Assembly: GCF_001945665.1 (NCBI RefSeq)
Contig: NZ_CP015780.1
Location: 744,001 to 808,000 of the forward strand
Length of the DNA stretch: 64,000 bases
Source of the DNA: Borreliella mayonii
Lineage (GTDB): Bacteria > Spirochaetota > Spirochaetia > Borreliales > Borreliaceae
Reading direction: 5' to 3'
The notes under the pieces: model-generated
Database searches by the model: none
What the model was told of the DNA's origin: nothing
The model's input: only the letters and a program-made list of their open reading frames with translations
Program-made: the position numbers and the translations under genes
In this document: one piece after another, positions 54,973 through 63,826 of the stretch
How the letters are laid out: each line of letters starts with the position of its first letter
How positions within the stretch are numbered: the stretch's first letter is position 1

Positions 54973-55932
54973 CTATTTAATAATAAAGTTATTTTTATTT
55001 GCTTCAAGTATCATTCCATCTCTTGTTAAAAAAATTTCTCCATCGGGATATTCCAATTTTGCCTCCTTTAGTAAGTTTTCAAGATCTTTTCTTAATGTAT
55101 ATCTTTCGCTAAAATGAATAAGCCCTGTTTGTAAAACTTTTGCTTGCTTGACAATATTTGCAGCCCCACCAGCTGTTAAGTGAAGTTTTTTATCTGCTTC
55201 CTTTTTAAGCTCATTTTTAAATGTGCTCTCAATTATTACAAGGTTAAAATTTTTGATTTGCTGTATGAGTTCCTTAAAATAACCAGTATCTGTAATGTAT
55301 GCAACTTTTAGTCCTTTTTTAGATTTTCCAAGTATTTCTGATGGCTTTATAATTTTCCCGTTTACCAATATTTCTTTTCCATCTTGTAAGGCTTTTCTAA
55401 TAGGTCCTTTAGGAATATTTAACTCTTCTGCTTTTTCTGTATTGAATTTGCCAGGTTTATCTTTTTCTATAAATAAATATCCAACACATTCTATTGAATG
55501 TTTTAGTTTGGTGTATTCAATTTTTTTTGTTTTATCTTCATATATTATTTTTTCGGTTTTATCTATTATTATTTCTTTATAAATTATTTCATAGTTTTTA
55601 TATATTTTAAGCATATCTATATTAGTTTTTGTATAGTTTTTTATTCCAACAGGTCCAGCGATTATTAATGGGTCTTTTCTTGTTTCTCCGCTTTGTGACA
55701 TTAGCATCACTATTCCAAGTAGCCCTGTGATGTGATCAGCATGTAAGTGTGTAATACAAATCATTTTTATTTTTTGCCAAGATATTTTTTGTTTTCTTAA
55801 AGACATTTGAGTTCCTTCTCCACAATCGAATAAAAAATTATCTCCATTGTATTCTATTAGTATAGACGACAAATATCTATTATGGAGCGGTCTTGTTCCT
55901 CCAGTTCCTATAATGTTAATATTAAATCCCAA
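54973..55932 (-). CDS. rnz: Ribonuclease Z
   Basis: Cuts the 3' trailer of tRNA precursors; all four tRNAs in this window lack an encoded CCA and so need it. A 319-residue metallo-beta-lactamase-fold protein with [10 protein letters not shown] (HxHxDH), LFDCGEGTQ, the exosite region, and the downstream metal ligands in AYITDTGY and [10 protein letters not shown] start at 55930-55932, supported by AGGAG 8 bases upstream. It lies just upstream of the ABC cluster, 187 bases after the FAD oxidoreductase gene. Confidence 0.95.
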   Translation of the reverse strand: MGFNINIIGTGGTRPLHNRYLSSILIEYNGDNFLFDCGEGTQMSLRKQKISWQKIKMICITHLHADHITGLLGIVMLMSQSGETRKDPLIIAGPVGIKNYTKTNIDMLKIYKNYEIIYKEIIIDKTEKIIYEDKTKKIEYTKLKHSIECVGYLFIEKDKPGKFNTEKAEELNIPKGPIRKALQDGKEILVNGKIIKPSEILGKSKKGLKVAYITDTGYFKELIQQIKNFNLVIIESTFKNELKKEADKKLHLTAGGAANIVKQAKVLQTGLIHFSERYTLRKDLENLLKEAKLEYPDGEIFLTRDGMILEANKNNFIIK

Positions 55933-56119
55933 AGATTGTTCTCCTGGTTTGTTCTGAAAGTATTAATTTTAATTGCTTTGTTAAATCTTGCTTCACTTTT
56001 TAGTTTCTCTTTGGATAAGAATTATTTTAGCTTAACTTAAATATTATATTATTTTTTCCTGAATTTAGAAATATTAAGAGATAAAATCGCTTGTCAGCAT
56101 GGATTTAAAAATTTTGATT

Positions 56120-57187
56120 TTAAGAATTATCCAAAATATTATGATATTTTTCATATCTTTTAATATTATAATGATTTGGAATTTTGTCAATTTTCTCAAT
56201 ATTATTAACCAATAAATTAGACAAGTATGGTGCCATCGATATACCTCTTGTTCCAAAACCATTTAATATGAAGATATTTTTATACTTAGGGTGTTCTCCT
56301 AAGAAAGGCTCTCTGTCAAGCGTTGAAGGCCTTATGTGTGCTTTTTGACCAATAACTTTGCATTTTAGATTTGTTATTTTTTTAAATTTTTCCAATAATT
56401 CTAATTTTGCCCATTCGTTTGTAAGTGTATTCCAAGTATTCCATTCGTAAGTGCCTCCAAGGTAAAATATATTGTCTTTTAGGTGAATTAAAGATACGTG
56501 TCTATTGTAAACTTCTTTAAAATTTAATTTTTTGCATTCTAATATAATGATTTCGCCTTTTGCAGGCTCAAATGGGAGATAAGAAAAAAATCCTTTGAGT
56601 TTTTCTTTATATCCTTTTGCAAATATTAATTTTTCAAATTTGAAATCTTCTATTTTGAAAAAACTTTCTCCAAGTTTAATTTTATTTTCGTCTATATTTT
56701 TGTTTATATATGATTTTGTTTTGATTAAATATTTTTTAATATTTTTTATATAGATTTTTGTATTAATCTTTGCGCCTTTTATTAGCATTCCGCCGTTAGA
56801 GTCATTTGAGAAATTGTAAATTTTTCCATCTTGTATTTTTAAAATAAAGTTTTTAATGTTTTTATCATTTTCAAGTTTATCAATCAGTTCATTTTTTTGA
56901 TTTTTAGTAGTAAAGGGTCTAAAGATATTTTTTTCTATAAAAAAGTTGGATTTAGTGGTTTTTTCAATTTCTTGATAGTAGGTTTTTGCAAACTCAAAAA
57001 TATGTGATTCTTTCCAGGCAATGTTCATTTTTCTACCCATAATAGGATTAATAAGTCCGCCTGCTACTATTGTTGCTTTTGTATCTTCATCATCAAAAAG
57101 AATTACTTTTTTATTTCTTTTAAGCAGTTCGTAAGTAACAGTACTTCCTGCTATTCCTCCCCCAATAACCGCAAATTCATGGTTCAT
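56120..57187 (-). CDS. FAD-dependent oxidoreductase, MnmC C-terminal-like
   Basis: A 355-residue DAO-family flavoprotein: GGGIAGSTVTYELLKR binds FAD near residue 8, a second GGLINPIMGRKMN block follows, and the C-terminus has HIRPSTLDREPFLGEHPKY followed by GFGTRGISMAPYLSNLL, which strongly resembles the end of the MnmC oxidoreductase domain. That domain converts cmnm5U34 to nm5U34 in tRNA. A stand-alone MnmC-type methyltransferase lies at 38914-39591. ATG at 57185-57187, with AAGGAG upstream. Alternative: another amino-acid oxidase such as ThiO or a DadA relative. Confidence 0.8.
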   Translation of the reverse strand: MNHEFAVIGGGIAGSTVTYELLKRNKKVILFDDEDTKATIVAGGLINPIMGRKMNIAWKESHIFEFAKTYYQEIEKTTKSNFFIEKNIFRPFTTKNQKNELIDKLENDKNIKNFILKIQDGKIYNFSNDSNGGMLIKGAKINTKIYIKNIKKYLIKTKSYINKNIDENKIKLGESFFKIEDFKFEKLIFAKGYKEKLKGFFSYLPFEPAKGEIIILECKKLNFKEVYNRHVSLIHLKDNIFYLGGTYEWNTWNTLTNEWAKLELLEKFKKITNLKCKVIGQKAHIRPSTLDREPFLGEHPKYKNIFILNGFGTRGISMAPYLSNLLVNNIEKIDKIPNHYNIKRYEKYHNILDNS

Positions 57188-57348
57188 TATAAGCTCCTTT
57201 TTGAATTTTACTTATTTATAAATTTAGAGTATTTTTTGACTTTAATGAAGTTTAATTAAAGATTTATTAGTCTTTTATTTTTCAGAAATTAAGTGTAATT
57301 GTTTAGTTTTTATGCTTTTTTATCATTTAAAAATCTTTTATTTTTAAT

Positions 57349-57354
57349 TATAAT
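57349..57354 (+). promoter_or_regulatory. -10 element for the clpP-like gene
   Basis: A perfect TATAAT gives a start near 57361. That leaves about 25 bases to the ATG at 57387 but almost none to the in-frame ATG at 57363, supporting the shorter protein. The -35 region is weak. Confidence 0.45.
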
Positions 57355-57386
57355 ATATCATTATGCTTTTGCATAAGGGATGTTTT

Positions 57387-57983
57387 ATGACCGAGAAAGA
57401 ATATAATGATGCTTATATTTCGCATGATAAATCATTGAAATTGGTTTTAAAGAGCAGATCAATAGTTATTGCTGGTGAGATTACTAAGGATGTTTCTAGG
57501 CTTTTTCAGGAAAAAATATTATTGTTAGAGGCTTTAGATTTTAAAAAGCCCATATTTGTGTACATTGATTCAGAAGGGGGAGATATTGATGCTGGATTTG
57601 CTATTTTTAATATGATTCGTTTTGTTAAGCCTAAAGTTTTTACAGTTGGAGTAGGGCTTGTTGCTAGTGCTGCTGCTTTAATTTTTTTGGCTGCAAAATT
57701 AGAAAATAGATTTTCACTACCTTTTGCCAGGTATTTGTTGCACCAACCCTTGAGTGGATTTAAAGGAGTTGCTACAGATATTGAGATTTACACTAATGAG
57801 TTAAATAAAGTTAAAAAAGAACTTAATAATATTATTTCAAAAGAAACAGGTCAAAAGATTTCTAAAATAGAAAAGGATACTGATAGAGATTTTTGGTTAG
57901 ACAGTGGCGCTGCAAAAAAGTATGGACTTGTATTTGAAGTTGTTGAGACAAAATGTCAGCTTGAAAAGTTTATTTCTGCTTAG
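57387..57983 (+). CDS. clpP: ClpP-family serine protease (ClpP2)
   Basis: A 198-residue protease subunit with the full triad: Ser94 in GLVASAAAL, His119 in YLLHQPLSG and Asp168 in DTDRDFWLD. The handle helix and C-terminal YGLVFEV are present, but the N-terminal axial loop and the Gly-rich loop differ from housekeeping ClpP. ATG 57387 is preceded by AAGGGA (57375-57380, spacing 6). No Clp ATPase gene is nearby; Borrelia has a second clpP elsewhere. Its end overlaps the next gene. Confidence 0.92.
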   Translation: MTEKEYNDAYISHDKSLKLVLKSRSIVIAGEITKDVSRLFQEKILLLEALDFKKPIFVYIDSEGGDIDAGFAIFNMIRFVKPKVFTVGVGLVASAAALIFLAAKLENRFSLPFARYLLHQPLSGFKGVATDIEIYTNELNKVKKELNNIISKETGQKISKIEKDTDRDFWLDSGAAKKYGLVFEVVETKCQLEKFISA

Positions 57984-58689
57984 TGTTTTATTTTTTTCCT
58001 GCAATTTTGTAGATACAGATTTTAGTGTTTTGGAGCTTAAGGTTGCAAATTTTAATTTAAATGATAATTCTTCTCAAGAGTTATTGGATTCTGCTTATAA
58101 TATTCTAAATCAAAGCTTTGATTTAATAATTATTAAGAACCTTGAGAATAAAAATGTACTTGATTTAATTAATAATAGAATTTTACTTAAAACTTTTAAG
58201 AATGCTTATTTTATTGATCAAGGGAATGAACTTTCTGTTAGCATTCTTTCTAAGCGCCAAATAAATATTAAAGTTTTAAGCGTAATGCAAGATTCTTGCG
58301 ATTCAAAATTAGGATTGCTTGTGGATTTTAAATTTAAGGGTAATCACTATGGTATTGTTATTTATAATTTAAGCAATGATTTTATTAAAAATCCTACTAG
58401 TTTGCAAATTAGTGAGCAAATTTTATATTTAAAAGCCCAAATAGATAAATTAATGTTTATTTTAGATGAATCTGAATTTGTTATTTTTGATTTATTAATC
58501 AAAAATGGATTTTTTAGCTTAATAAATGATTCAGATAATATTCCAATGTTAGCAAATAAAATTGATTTTAGAGTTTTTTCTAATTTTTTTGCTAAGGTTT
58601 CTTTAAATTCATTTATGTTTGTAATTACAGATTATTTGCATAGCAATTATGTTATTGAGAATTTTCCTCAAAAAATAGTTATCAATTGA
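57961..58689 (+). CDS. Probable lipoprotein, possible nuclease/phosphatase-like fold
   Basis: I place the start at TTG 57961, giving a 242-residue protein that begins KSLFLLSVLFFSCN: a short signal with LFFSC as the lipobox and Cys14 as the lipidated residue. It overlaps clpP by 23 bases in another frame and has no clear binding site, so translation is probably coupled. The mature protein (LKVANFNLN, FDLIIIKNLENKN, FKGNHYGIVIYNLS) faintly follows the strand order of endonuclease/exonuclease/phosphatase proteins, but the catalytic residues are not convincingly present; that part is speculative. Confidence 0.7.
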   Translation: MKSLFLLSVLFFSCNFVDTDFSVLELKVANFNLNDNSSQELLDSAYNILNQSFDLIIIKNLENKNVLDLINNRILLKTFKNAYFIDQGNELSVSILSKRQINIKVLSVMQDSCDSKLGLLVDFKFKGNHYGIVIYNLSNDFIKNPTSLQISEQILYLKAQIDKLMFILDESEFVIFDLLIKNGFFSLINDSDNIPMLANKIDFRVFSNFFAKVSLNSFMFVITDYLHSNYVIENFPQKIVIN

Positions 58690-58716
58690 TTTTTTATATT
58701 TATTTTCTTATTTAAC

Positions 58717-58746
58717 TTGACATTGCAATATATTATTATTTATTAT
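58717..58746 (+). promoter_or_regulatory. Promoter for tRNA-Leu
   Basis: Consensus TTGACA at 58717-58722, an 18-base spacer and TATTAT at 58741-58746. The expected start is only a few bases ahead of the tRNA 5' end at 58757. Confidence 0.75.
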
Positions 58747-58756
58747 ATTATTCTAT

Positions 58757-58840
58757 GCCGAAGTGGTGGAATTGGTAGACACACAGGACTTAAAATCCTG
58801 AGGAGGAAGCTCCGTACCGGTTCAAGTCCGGTCTTCGGTA
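58757..58840 (+). tRNA. tRNA-Leu (anticodon TAA)
   Basis: Class II tRNA with a long variable arm. Acceptor GCCGAAG pairs with CTTCGGT (G1-U72 is normal for tRNA-Leu), discriminator A. Anticodon stem CAGGA/TCCTG around CTTAAAA, anticodon TAA; T-loop TTCAAGT. CCA is not encoded; the following T-run may terminate it. It is 3 bases from the stop of the convergent DUF368 gene. Confidence 0.96.
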
Positions 58841-58843
58841 TTT

Positions 58844-59704
58844 TTAAATTTTATATTTCTCAGCCAATTTTTTGTTTATAAGCATTCCCATTATAAATGA
58901 CATTCCTAAAGATGTAAAAGATGTAAAGCTGATTTTAAAGTTCAATTTTAATACGATCAATATCATTTGTAGAATTGATCCAAAAATTAATCCTTTTGAT
59001 AAATAAATAAAATTATTTAAGTGATTATCTATTATTTTCTTTATTATTAGTATTGATGTAACTATTCCTATTGTTGCAGCTGTTGCAAATATTGTAATAA
59101 GAGTAATGTTAAATTCGGATATAATAAGTATTATTTCTTTGTAAAAACCAAGTAGCAAAAGCATCGCAGATCCGGAGATTCCTGGCAAGATCATTGATGC
59201 TCCGCTTATTGTTCCGGAGGATATTAATAATAAGTAATATTTTATTGAGTTTTTGTTTTTGGGTATTGTACTTTGCAATTGTATGTTAGATTCTTTGATT
59301 ATTAAGAAAAGTACAATAATAGTCATGCCAATGAAAAACAACAAAGTATTTAATATTTTTGTATTACTATTTATTTCTTTTATAGATATTTCTGTTTTTA
59401 GTGTTAGTATATTTCCAAATGTTAATCCTATGAAAAATACTATTAGTAGTGCTTCTGTTATTCCATTGTCAAAAGCATAAGCTTTAAATATTTTTGCAGC
59501 CAATAATATTGAGGTTAACATTCCTGTTGCCAAAATAGTTAAAAACATTAAATTTTTTTTAATTTCTGTGAGTTTTAAGATTTCTGAGATAGAGTTTATT
59601 ATTTTGTAATAAATTTTTAATATTAAAGCTAGCGTTCCCCCAGAAACTCCTGGGATTATGTTTGCAATTCCAAGTAAAATTCCCTTGAGATAAATATTAA
59701 GCAT
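58844..59704 (-). CDS. DUF368 membrane protein (PopT-type lipid carrier translocase)
   Basis: A 286-residue protein with about eight membrane spans and the two inverted family motifs: GIANIIPGVSGGTLALIL near residue 12 and GASMILPGISGSAMLLLL near residue 165. DUF368 proteins have been identified as undecaprenyl-phosphate translocases that recycle the lipid carrier of wall synthesis to the cytoplasmic face. That fits a genome region full of wall synthases. ATG at 59702-59704. Stops 3 bases from tRNA-Leu; the next gene upstream on this strand is 38 bases away. Confidence 0.88.
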   Translation of the reverse strand: MLNIYLKGILLGIANIIPGVSGGTLALILKIYYKIINSISEILKLTEIKKNLMFLTILATGMLTSILLAAKIFKAYAFDNGITEALLIVFFIGLTFGNILTLKTEISIKEINSNTKILNTLLFFIGMTIIVLFLIIKESNIQLQSTIPKNKNSIKYYLLLISSGTISGASMILPGISGSAMLLLLGFYKEIILIISEFNITLITIFATAATIGIVTSILIIKKIIDNHLNNFIYLSKGLIFGSILQMILIVLKLNFKISFTSFTSLGMSFIMGMLINKKLAEKYKI

Positions 59705-59742
59705 TTTTATTTTTAGACTTTAAGTATTTTCAATTTAAAGCT

Positions 59743-60072
59743 CTATCTGTCATCACCTTCGCCATTTATTGTTCCATTTTCATGTCGCTTTTGTATTTTT
59801 TTTAGGTTTGTAAGGGCAACATCTTCAAGCGTAATGCCTAAATTGTTACTTAAACTTGATAAGTACCATAATACGTCTCCAAGCTCTTTTTTAATTGATA
59901 TTAAATACTCATCATCAATAATGTAATTTTTATCTCTTCCTAGTTTTTTTATTTTTTCAACAACTTCTCCAGTTTCACCAGCAAGACCAAGTGTTGTTAA
60001 AATTAATTCTTCTTTTTTATTTTTGTATTTAGCAGTTTTTTTTGCTCTTTCTTGGTATTCGTTTAGCTCCAT
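59743..60072 (-). CDS. MazG-like NTP pyrophosphohydrolase
   Basis: A 109-residue all-alpha NTP pyrophosphatase: LAGETGEVVEKIKK gives the ExxE pair, and KKELGDVLWYLSSL the ExxD pair, together the magnesium site. Such proteins remove non-canonical or excess (d)NTPs; phage gp37-like versions are related. ATG at 60070-60072. It shares a 110-base intergenic region with the divergent M23 peptidase gene. Confidence 0.9.
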   Translation of the reverse strand: MELNEYQERAKKTAKYKNKKEELILTTLGLAGETGEVVEKIKKLGRDKNYIIDDEYLISIKKELGDVLWYLSSLSNNLGITLEDVALTNLKKIQKRHENGTINGEGDDR

Positions 60073-60182
60073 GTTGAGAGACAGTTTATTACAGTTTGTT
60101 ATTATTTACAAGTCCAAACATGATTTATTTTTTTTATGTTTTTTATTATATTTGACTAGTTAATCGTAAAAGAATTTGTAGT

Positions 60183-61070
60183 ATGAGTAAAACTTTTTTG
60201 TTATTTAGGGTAGCTTTCTTTTTTTTTAAAATAATTTGTGTTTTTTCTTATCCAGAAATAAAAAATTTTTCAAGAAAAGATCCTATTTTTTCTGATCTTA
60301 AAATTAAAGTTTTAAAATATAACAAAAAACAGCATATTCCCCTGTTTTTTTACGTGTATAAAGTAAAAAAAGGAGATACTTTTTTTAAAATTGCTAATAA
60401 AATAAATGGATGGCAGTTTGGTATTGCTACTGTTAATTTATTAGATTCTCCTGTTGTGAGTGTTGGGCAAGAGATTCTTATTCCTAGCAAAAAAGGAGTT
60501 TTTGTTTTTGATAGTAAGGATTATAGGTTTAATAATTTGCTTTTAGCAACAAGAGATCTTACTAAGGCTGAAAAAGTAAAAATTAAAAGAAATGACAAAG
60601 TTTATGAGTTTTATTTTTTTGATTTTATCAAGAATCCAGATTTTGGGCTTTTTTCAGGCACAGAGCTACTTTTTTTTTTAAATACCAACTTTATTTTCCC
60701 TTTAAAAAAATTTATTGTTAGTTCTGATTTTGGATTTAGAAATGATCCTTTCACCGGTAATAAAAGTTTTCATACGGGAATAGATCTTGCAGCTCCAATG
60801 AATACGGAAGTGTATTCCTCTTCTTCTGGAATAGTTATTAAAGTTGGATACAATGATCTTTATGGTAATTTTGTTGTAGTTGGTCACAAAAATAATATCA
60901 AATCTCTTTATGGTCATTTAAATTCGTATTCTGTAAAGATGGGGGATTTTGTTAAATCGGGTGAATTTATTGGAAGAGTGGGGCAAACGGGGCGTTCAAC
61001 AGGCCCTCATTTGCACTTTGAAATATTAAAAAAAAATATTCCCATTAATCCATTAAAGTTTTTAAAGTAA
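60183..61070 (+). CDS. LysM/M23 peptidoglycan endopeptidase
   Basis: A 295-residue exported protein: N-terminal signal or anchor (about 6-22), a LysM repeat (YKVKKGDTFFKIANKI through GQEILIPSKKG, about 58-105), then a C-terminal M23 domain with the zinc ligands in FHTGIDLAAP (HxxxD) and GPHLHFEIL (HxH), plus SLYGHLNSY. M23 enzymes cut peptide crosslinks during growth or division, and LysM binds glycan. The start is ATG 60183; no clear binding site. Stands alone; a 246-base gap with a short palindrome follows. Confidence 0.93.
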   Translation: MSKTFLLFRVAFFFFKIICVFSYPEIKNFSRKDPIFSDLKIKVLKYNKKQHIPLFFYVYKVKKGDTFFKIANKINGWQFGIATVNLLDSPVVSVGQEILIPSKKGVFVFDSKDYRFNNLLLATRDLTKAEKVKIKRNDKVYEFYFFDFIKNPDFGLFSGTELLFFLNTNFIFPLKKFIVSSDFGFRNDPFTGNKSFHTGIDLAAPMNTEVYSSSSGIVIKVGYNDLYGNFVVVGHKNNIKSLYGHLNSYSVKMGDFVKSGEFIGRVGQTGRSTGPHLHFEILKKNIPINPLKFLK

Positions 61071-61113
61071 GGCTAGCTACAAGCCAGTTAAATATATAAT
61101 ATTATCAAATTGT

Positions 61114-61130
61114 ATTGATTATTAATCAAT
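61114..61130. repeat. 8-bp palindrome downstream of the M23 gene
   Basis: ATTGATTA at 61114-61121 and TAATCAAT at 61123-61130 around T at 61122. It lies in the gap between the convergent M23 and rrp2 genes. AT-rich and short; a weak terminator at best. Confidence 0.3.
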
Positions 61131-61316
61131 AATGATGTATAATTATTCTTTCTATAAAAATATTTTTACACTTTTGCACCAAGATTTTAAAAGAAAGTGT
61201 TTCATTTTAATATAATTATTGGCATTAAAAAATTTTTTGGTTTCAAAACTATACATTTAATTTAAAGCAATATTATTTTTTTGTATTGATTATAATTTTA
61301 TAATTTAAAATAAATT

Positions 61317-62675
61317 TTATTGATCAATGTTATATTCGATTATTTTATTGTGCAAAGTTTTTCTTCCTATTTTTAGTATTTCGGCGCATTTACTCTTGTT
61401 GTTTTTAGAATGAAAAAGAGTTTGTTTTATTATTTCTTTTTCAGCCTCTTTAAGGCTGATTCCTATTGGTAGTGTTATTTTAAATATAAGATTTTCATTA
61501 TTTTTGATTTTTGCCGGTAAATCTTCTTTAGTGATTTGTTTGCCTTTTGATAATATTAATGCGCTTTCAAGTACATTTTTCAATTCTCTAATATTTCCTG
61601 GCCAATCGTAATAATAGAGAGCTTTCATTGCATCATTAGAAAGAGTTTTTTCTTCTCTATTGTTTTCTTTTGCAACTTCTTTTATTAGTATGTTTGTTAA
61701 ATGGGATATATCATCTTTTCTTTCTCTTAAAGGTGGTATATTTATATTAATGATATTTAATCTATAAAATAAATCTTCTCTAAATTTTTCCTTTTTAATT
61801 TCCTCTTCAATGTTTTTGTTAGTTGCAGCCAGAAGCCTGATGTCAACTTTAATTGTAGTTTCTCCACCAACACGCTCAAAGGTTTTGTTTTGCAGTACTC
61901 TTAAAAGTTTAACTTGAATTTCAGGTGAAATTTCTGCTATCTCATCAAGAAAAATTGTGCCCTTGTTTGCAAGCTCAAATCTGCCTTTTTTTTGGGAAAT
62001 TGCGCCAGTAAATGCTCCTTTTTCATGGCCAAAAAGCTCGCTTTCAAGGATGCTTTCAGAAAGTGCAGCGCAATTTACTTTTATAAATGGTTTGTCATTT
62101 CTATTTGAAAGATCAAAAATAGCATCGGCTATTATTTCTTTACCAACACCGCTTTCGCCCGTTATAAGAACAGATGCATTTGATTTTGCTATTTTTATTA
62201 CAAGTTCAAAAATTTTTTGTATTAATAATGATTTTCCCATGATTTTTTCATAGTATTTTAGGTCTTTTCTTATTAGTATATTTTCTAAGTTGGCATTTTC
62301 GGCATCGTTATTTTCTTTTTTATTTAACGATCTTTTTATTATTAGTAAAAGTCTTTCAAGGTCTAAGGGTTTTATTAAAAAATCGTAAGCACCCTCTCTC
62401 ATTGCATCTACAGCAGAATCAACTGTTCCGTGGGCCGTTAGAATAATAAAAGGTATTTCTAAGTTTTTTTCTTTAACTATTTTGAGCAATTTTTCTCCAG
62501 ATATATGAGGCATTCTCAGGTCAGATATTATTACATCAAGATTTTCATTTTCAATTGTTTCAAGAGCCTCTTCTCCGTCACTAGCAGTGAAAACAAAATA
62601 TCCTTCATCCTCAAGATAAGTAGCAATTCCTTCTCTAATATTCTTTTCATCATCAGCTACAAGTATTTTGCTCAT
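61317..62675 (-). CDS. rrp2: Rrp2, NtrC-type sigma-54 activator
   Basis: The enhancer-binding response regulator that switches on rpoS through RpoN, controlling OspC and other tick-to-mammal genes. A 452-residue protein: receiver domain (about 1-120) with phospho-acceptor Asp52 (VIISDLRMP), AAA+ domain (about 145-385) with GESGVGKE Walker A and the GAFTGA loop that contacts sigma-54, and a C-terminal Fis-type helix-turn-helix (KCAEILKIGRKTLHNKI). I choose ATG 62673-62675 because AAGGG lies 8 bases upstream, versus 2 bases for an in-frame TTG at 62679-62681. It follows hk2 directly. Confidence 0.97.
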   Translation of the reverse strand: MSKILVADDEKNIREGIATYLEDEGYFVFTASDGEEALETIENENLDVIISDLRMPHISGEKLLKIVKEKNLEIPFIILTAHGTVDSAVDAMREGAYDFLIKPLDLERLLLIIKRSLNKKENNDAENANLENILIRKDLKYYEKIMGKSLLIQKIFELVIKIAKSNASVLITGESGVGKEIIADAIFDLSNRNDKPFIKVNCAALSESILESELFGHEKGAFTGAISQKKGRFELANKGTIFLDEIAEISPEIQVKLLRVLQNKTFERVGGETTIKVDIRLLAATNKNIEEEIKKEKFREDLFYRLNIININIPPLRERKDDISHLTNILIKEVAKENNREEKTLSNDAMKALYYYDWPGNIRELKNVLESALILSKGKQITKEDLPAKIKNNENLIFKITLPIGISLKEAEKEIIKQTLFHSKNNKSKCAEILKIGRKTLHNKIIEYNIDQ

Positions 62676-62677
62676 TT

Positions 62678-63826
62678 TCAATACCCTTCAATTAAAATAT
62701 TTTTTTTATTTAGTTTAGGAAGTGTAATTGTAAAAATAGTGCCTTTGCCTTCTTTGCTTTCCATAAAAATTTCACCTCCAAGCTCTTTTATTATTTTATA
62801 AGAAATGGTAAGTCCTATTCCACTTCCTTTTTCTTTTGTGCTAAATTGAGGTTTAAATATTTCCTCTTTGACTTCATCTTTTATTCCGCTTCCATTATCT
62901 TTTATATTGATATGTATTTTATTGTCTTTTTCGAAAAGAAAAATTTCTATTTTTTTTAGTTCTTTTTTTGTTTCAAGTAGTTCTTCTTCTGCGTTTTTAA
63001 CGATGTTTATAATAACTTGTTTTAATAGTTTCTCATCAATGAGGATATTGCTTGTTTTATTTAAATTGAGTAACAGTTTTATGTTTTTGTTTTCTAATTC
63101 AGGATTTAACAATTCGCATACACTGCCTATTACTTGTTTAATGTCTTTTTCTTGTAAGTTGATTTTTATTGGTCTGACAGTTAATAAAAATTCTGTTACT
63201 ATTTTATCTACTCTGTTTATTTCTTCTTTTATTACTTTAAAGTAATTTTCAGCTTTGCCATTTTTTATTTTTTGTTTTTCAATCTCCTTTTTTAGCAGTT
63301 GTAAATTTATATCGATTGCTCCAAGCGGGTTTTTGATTTCATGAGCAATATTTCTTGCATGTCTTGTAAAAGAGGCCAAAGCTTCAACTCTTCTAAATAG
63401 TTCTTCTTGTTTCTTTTTCTCTTTAATATCTTCGATTAAAATAATATTGCCTTCAAGTTTTTTTTCTTTTACATAAGGCATAAATGAAATTTTAATATAT
63501 ATATTGTTTGAGATTGGAACTTCTAATCCTATTATTTTATCTTCTGTTCTAACTAGTTCTTTTATTAAATTTATTAAGATTGGAATTTGAATATCATCAA
63601 GAATTTCTATTTTTGATTTAGATGTTAATGCTAAAATTTGGTATAAAATTTTGTTTGAATAGATTATGTTGTTTTGTTTGTCAAGTACAATGATTCCTTC
63701 ATTAATTGATGCAAATATTCCATCATATATTTCTATTTTTTTGTAAATTTGTTCGATAAATTTAGTTTTTTGCTCATTAGATAATTTGTTTAGCTTTGTT
63801 AAAGCTTTTTTAAAAAAATTATTCAT
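62678..63826 (-). CDS. hk2: Hk2, sensor histidine kinase
   Basis: The cognate kinase of Rrp2, 382 residues. No membrane spans, so it is cytoplasmic: a PAS-like domain (about 30-130: GIFASINEGIIVLDKQNNII), HisKA with the phosphorylated His in RNIAHEIKNPLGA (about residue 165), and HATPase_c with NAEEELLETK (N box), NGSGI (G1) and GSGIGLTISYKI (G2). ATG at 63824-63826, GAGGAG just upstream; its start overlaps the stop of the upstream gene as ATGA. Its TGA is 2 bases before the rrp2 ATG. Confidence 0.96.
   Translation of the reverse strand: MNNFFKKALTKLNKLSNEQKTKFIEQIYKKIEIYDGIFASINEGIIVLDKQNNIIYSNKILYQILALTSKSKIEILDDIQIPILINLIKELVRTEDKIIGLEVPISNNIYIKISFMPYVKEKKLEGNIILIEDIKEKKKQEELFRRVEALASFTRHARNIAHEIKNPLGAIDINLQLLKKEIEKQKIKNGKAENYFKVIKEEINRVDKIVTEFLLTVRPIKINLQEKDIKQVIGSVCELLNPELENKNIKLLLNLNKTSNILIDEKLLKQVIINIVKNAEEELLETKKELKKIEIFLFEKDNKIHINIKDNGSGIKDEVKEEIFKPQFSTKEKGSGIGLTISYKIIKELGGEIFMESKEGKGTIFTITLPKLNKKNILIEGY

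Noticed and set aside
58757..58840. G-U pair at the end of the tRNA-Leu acceptor
   Set aside because: G1-U72 is a normal feature of bacterial tRNA-Leu, so it is not an anomaly.
61957..62253. Plus-strand open frame inside rrp2
   Set aside because: It lies wholly within the AAA+ domain coding region of rrp2 in antisense; no start signal and no recognisable product.
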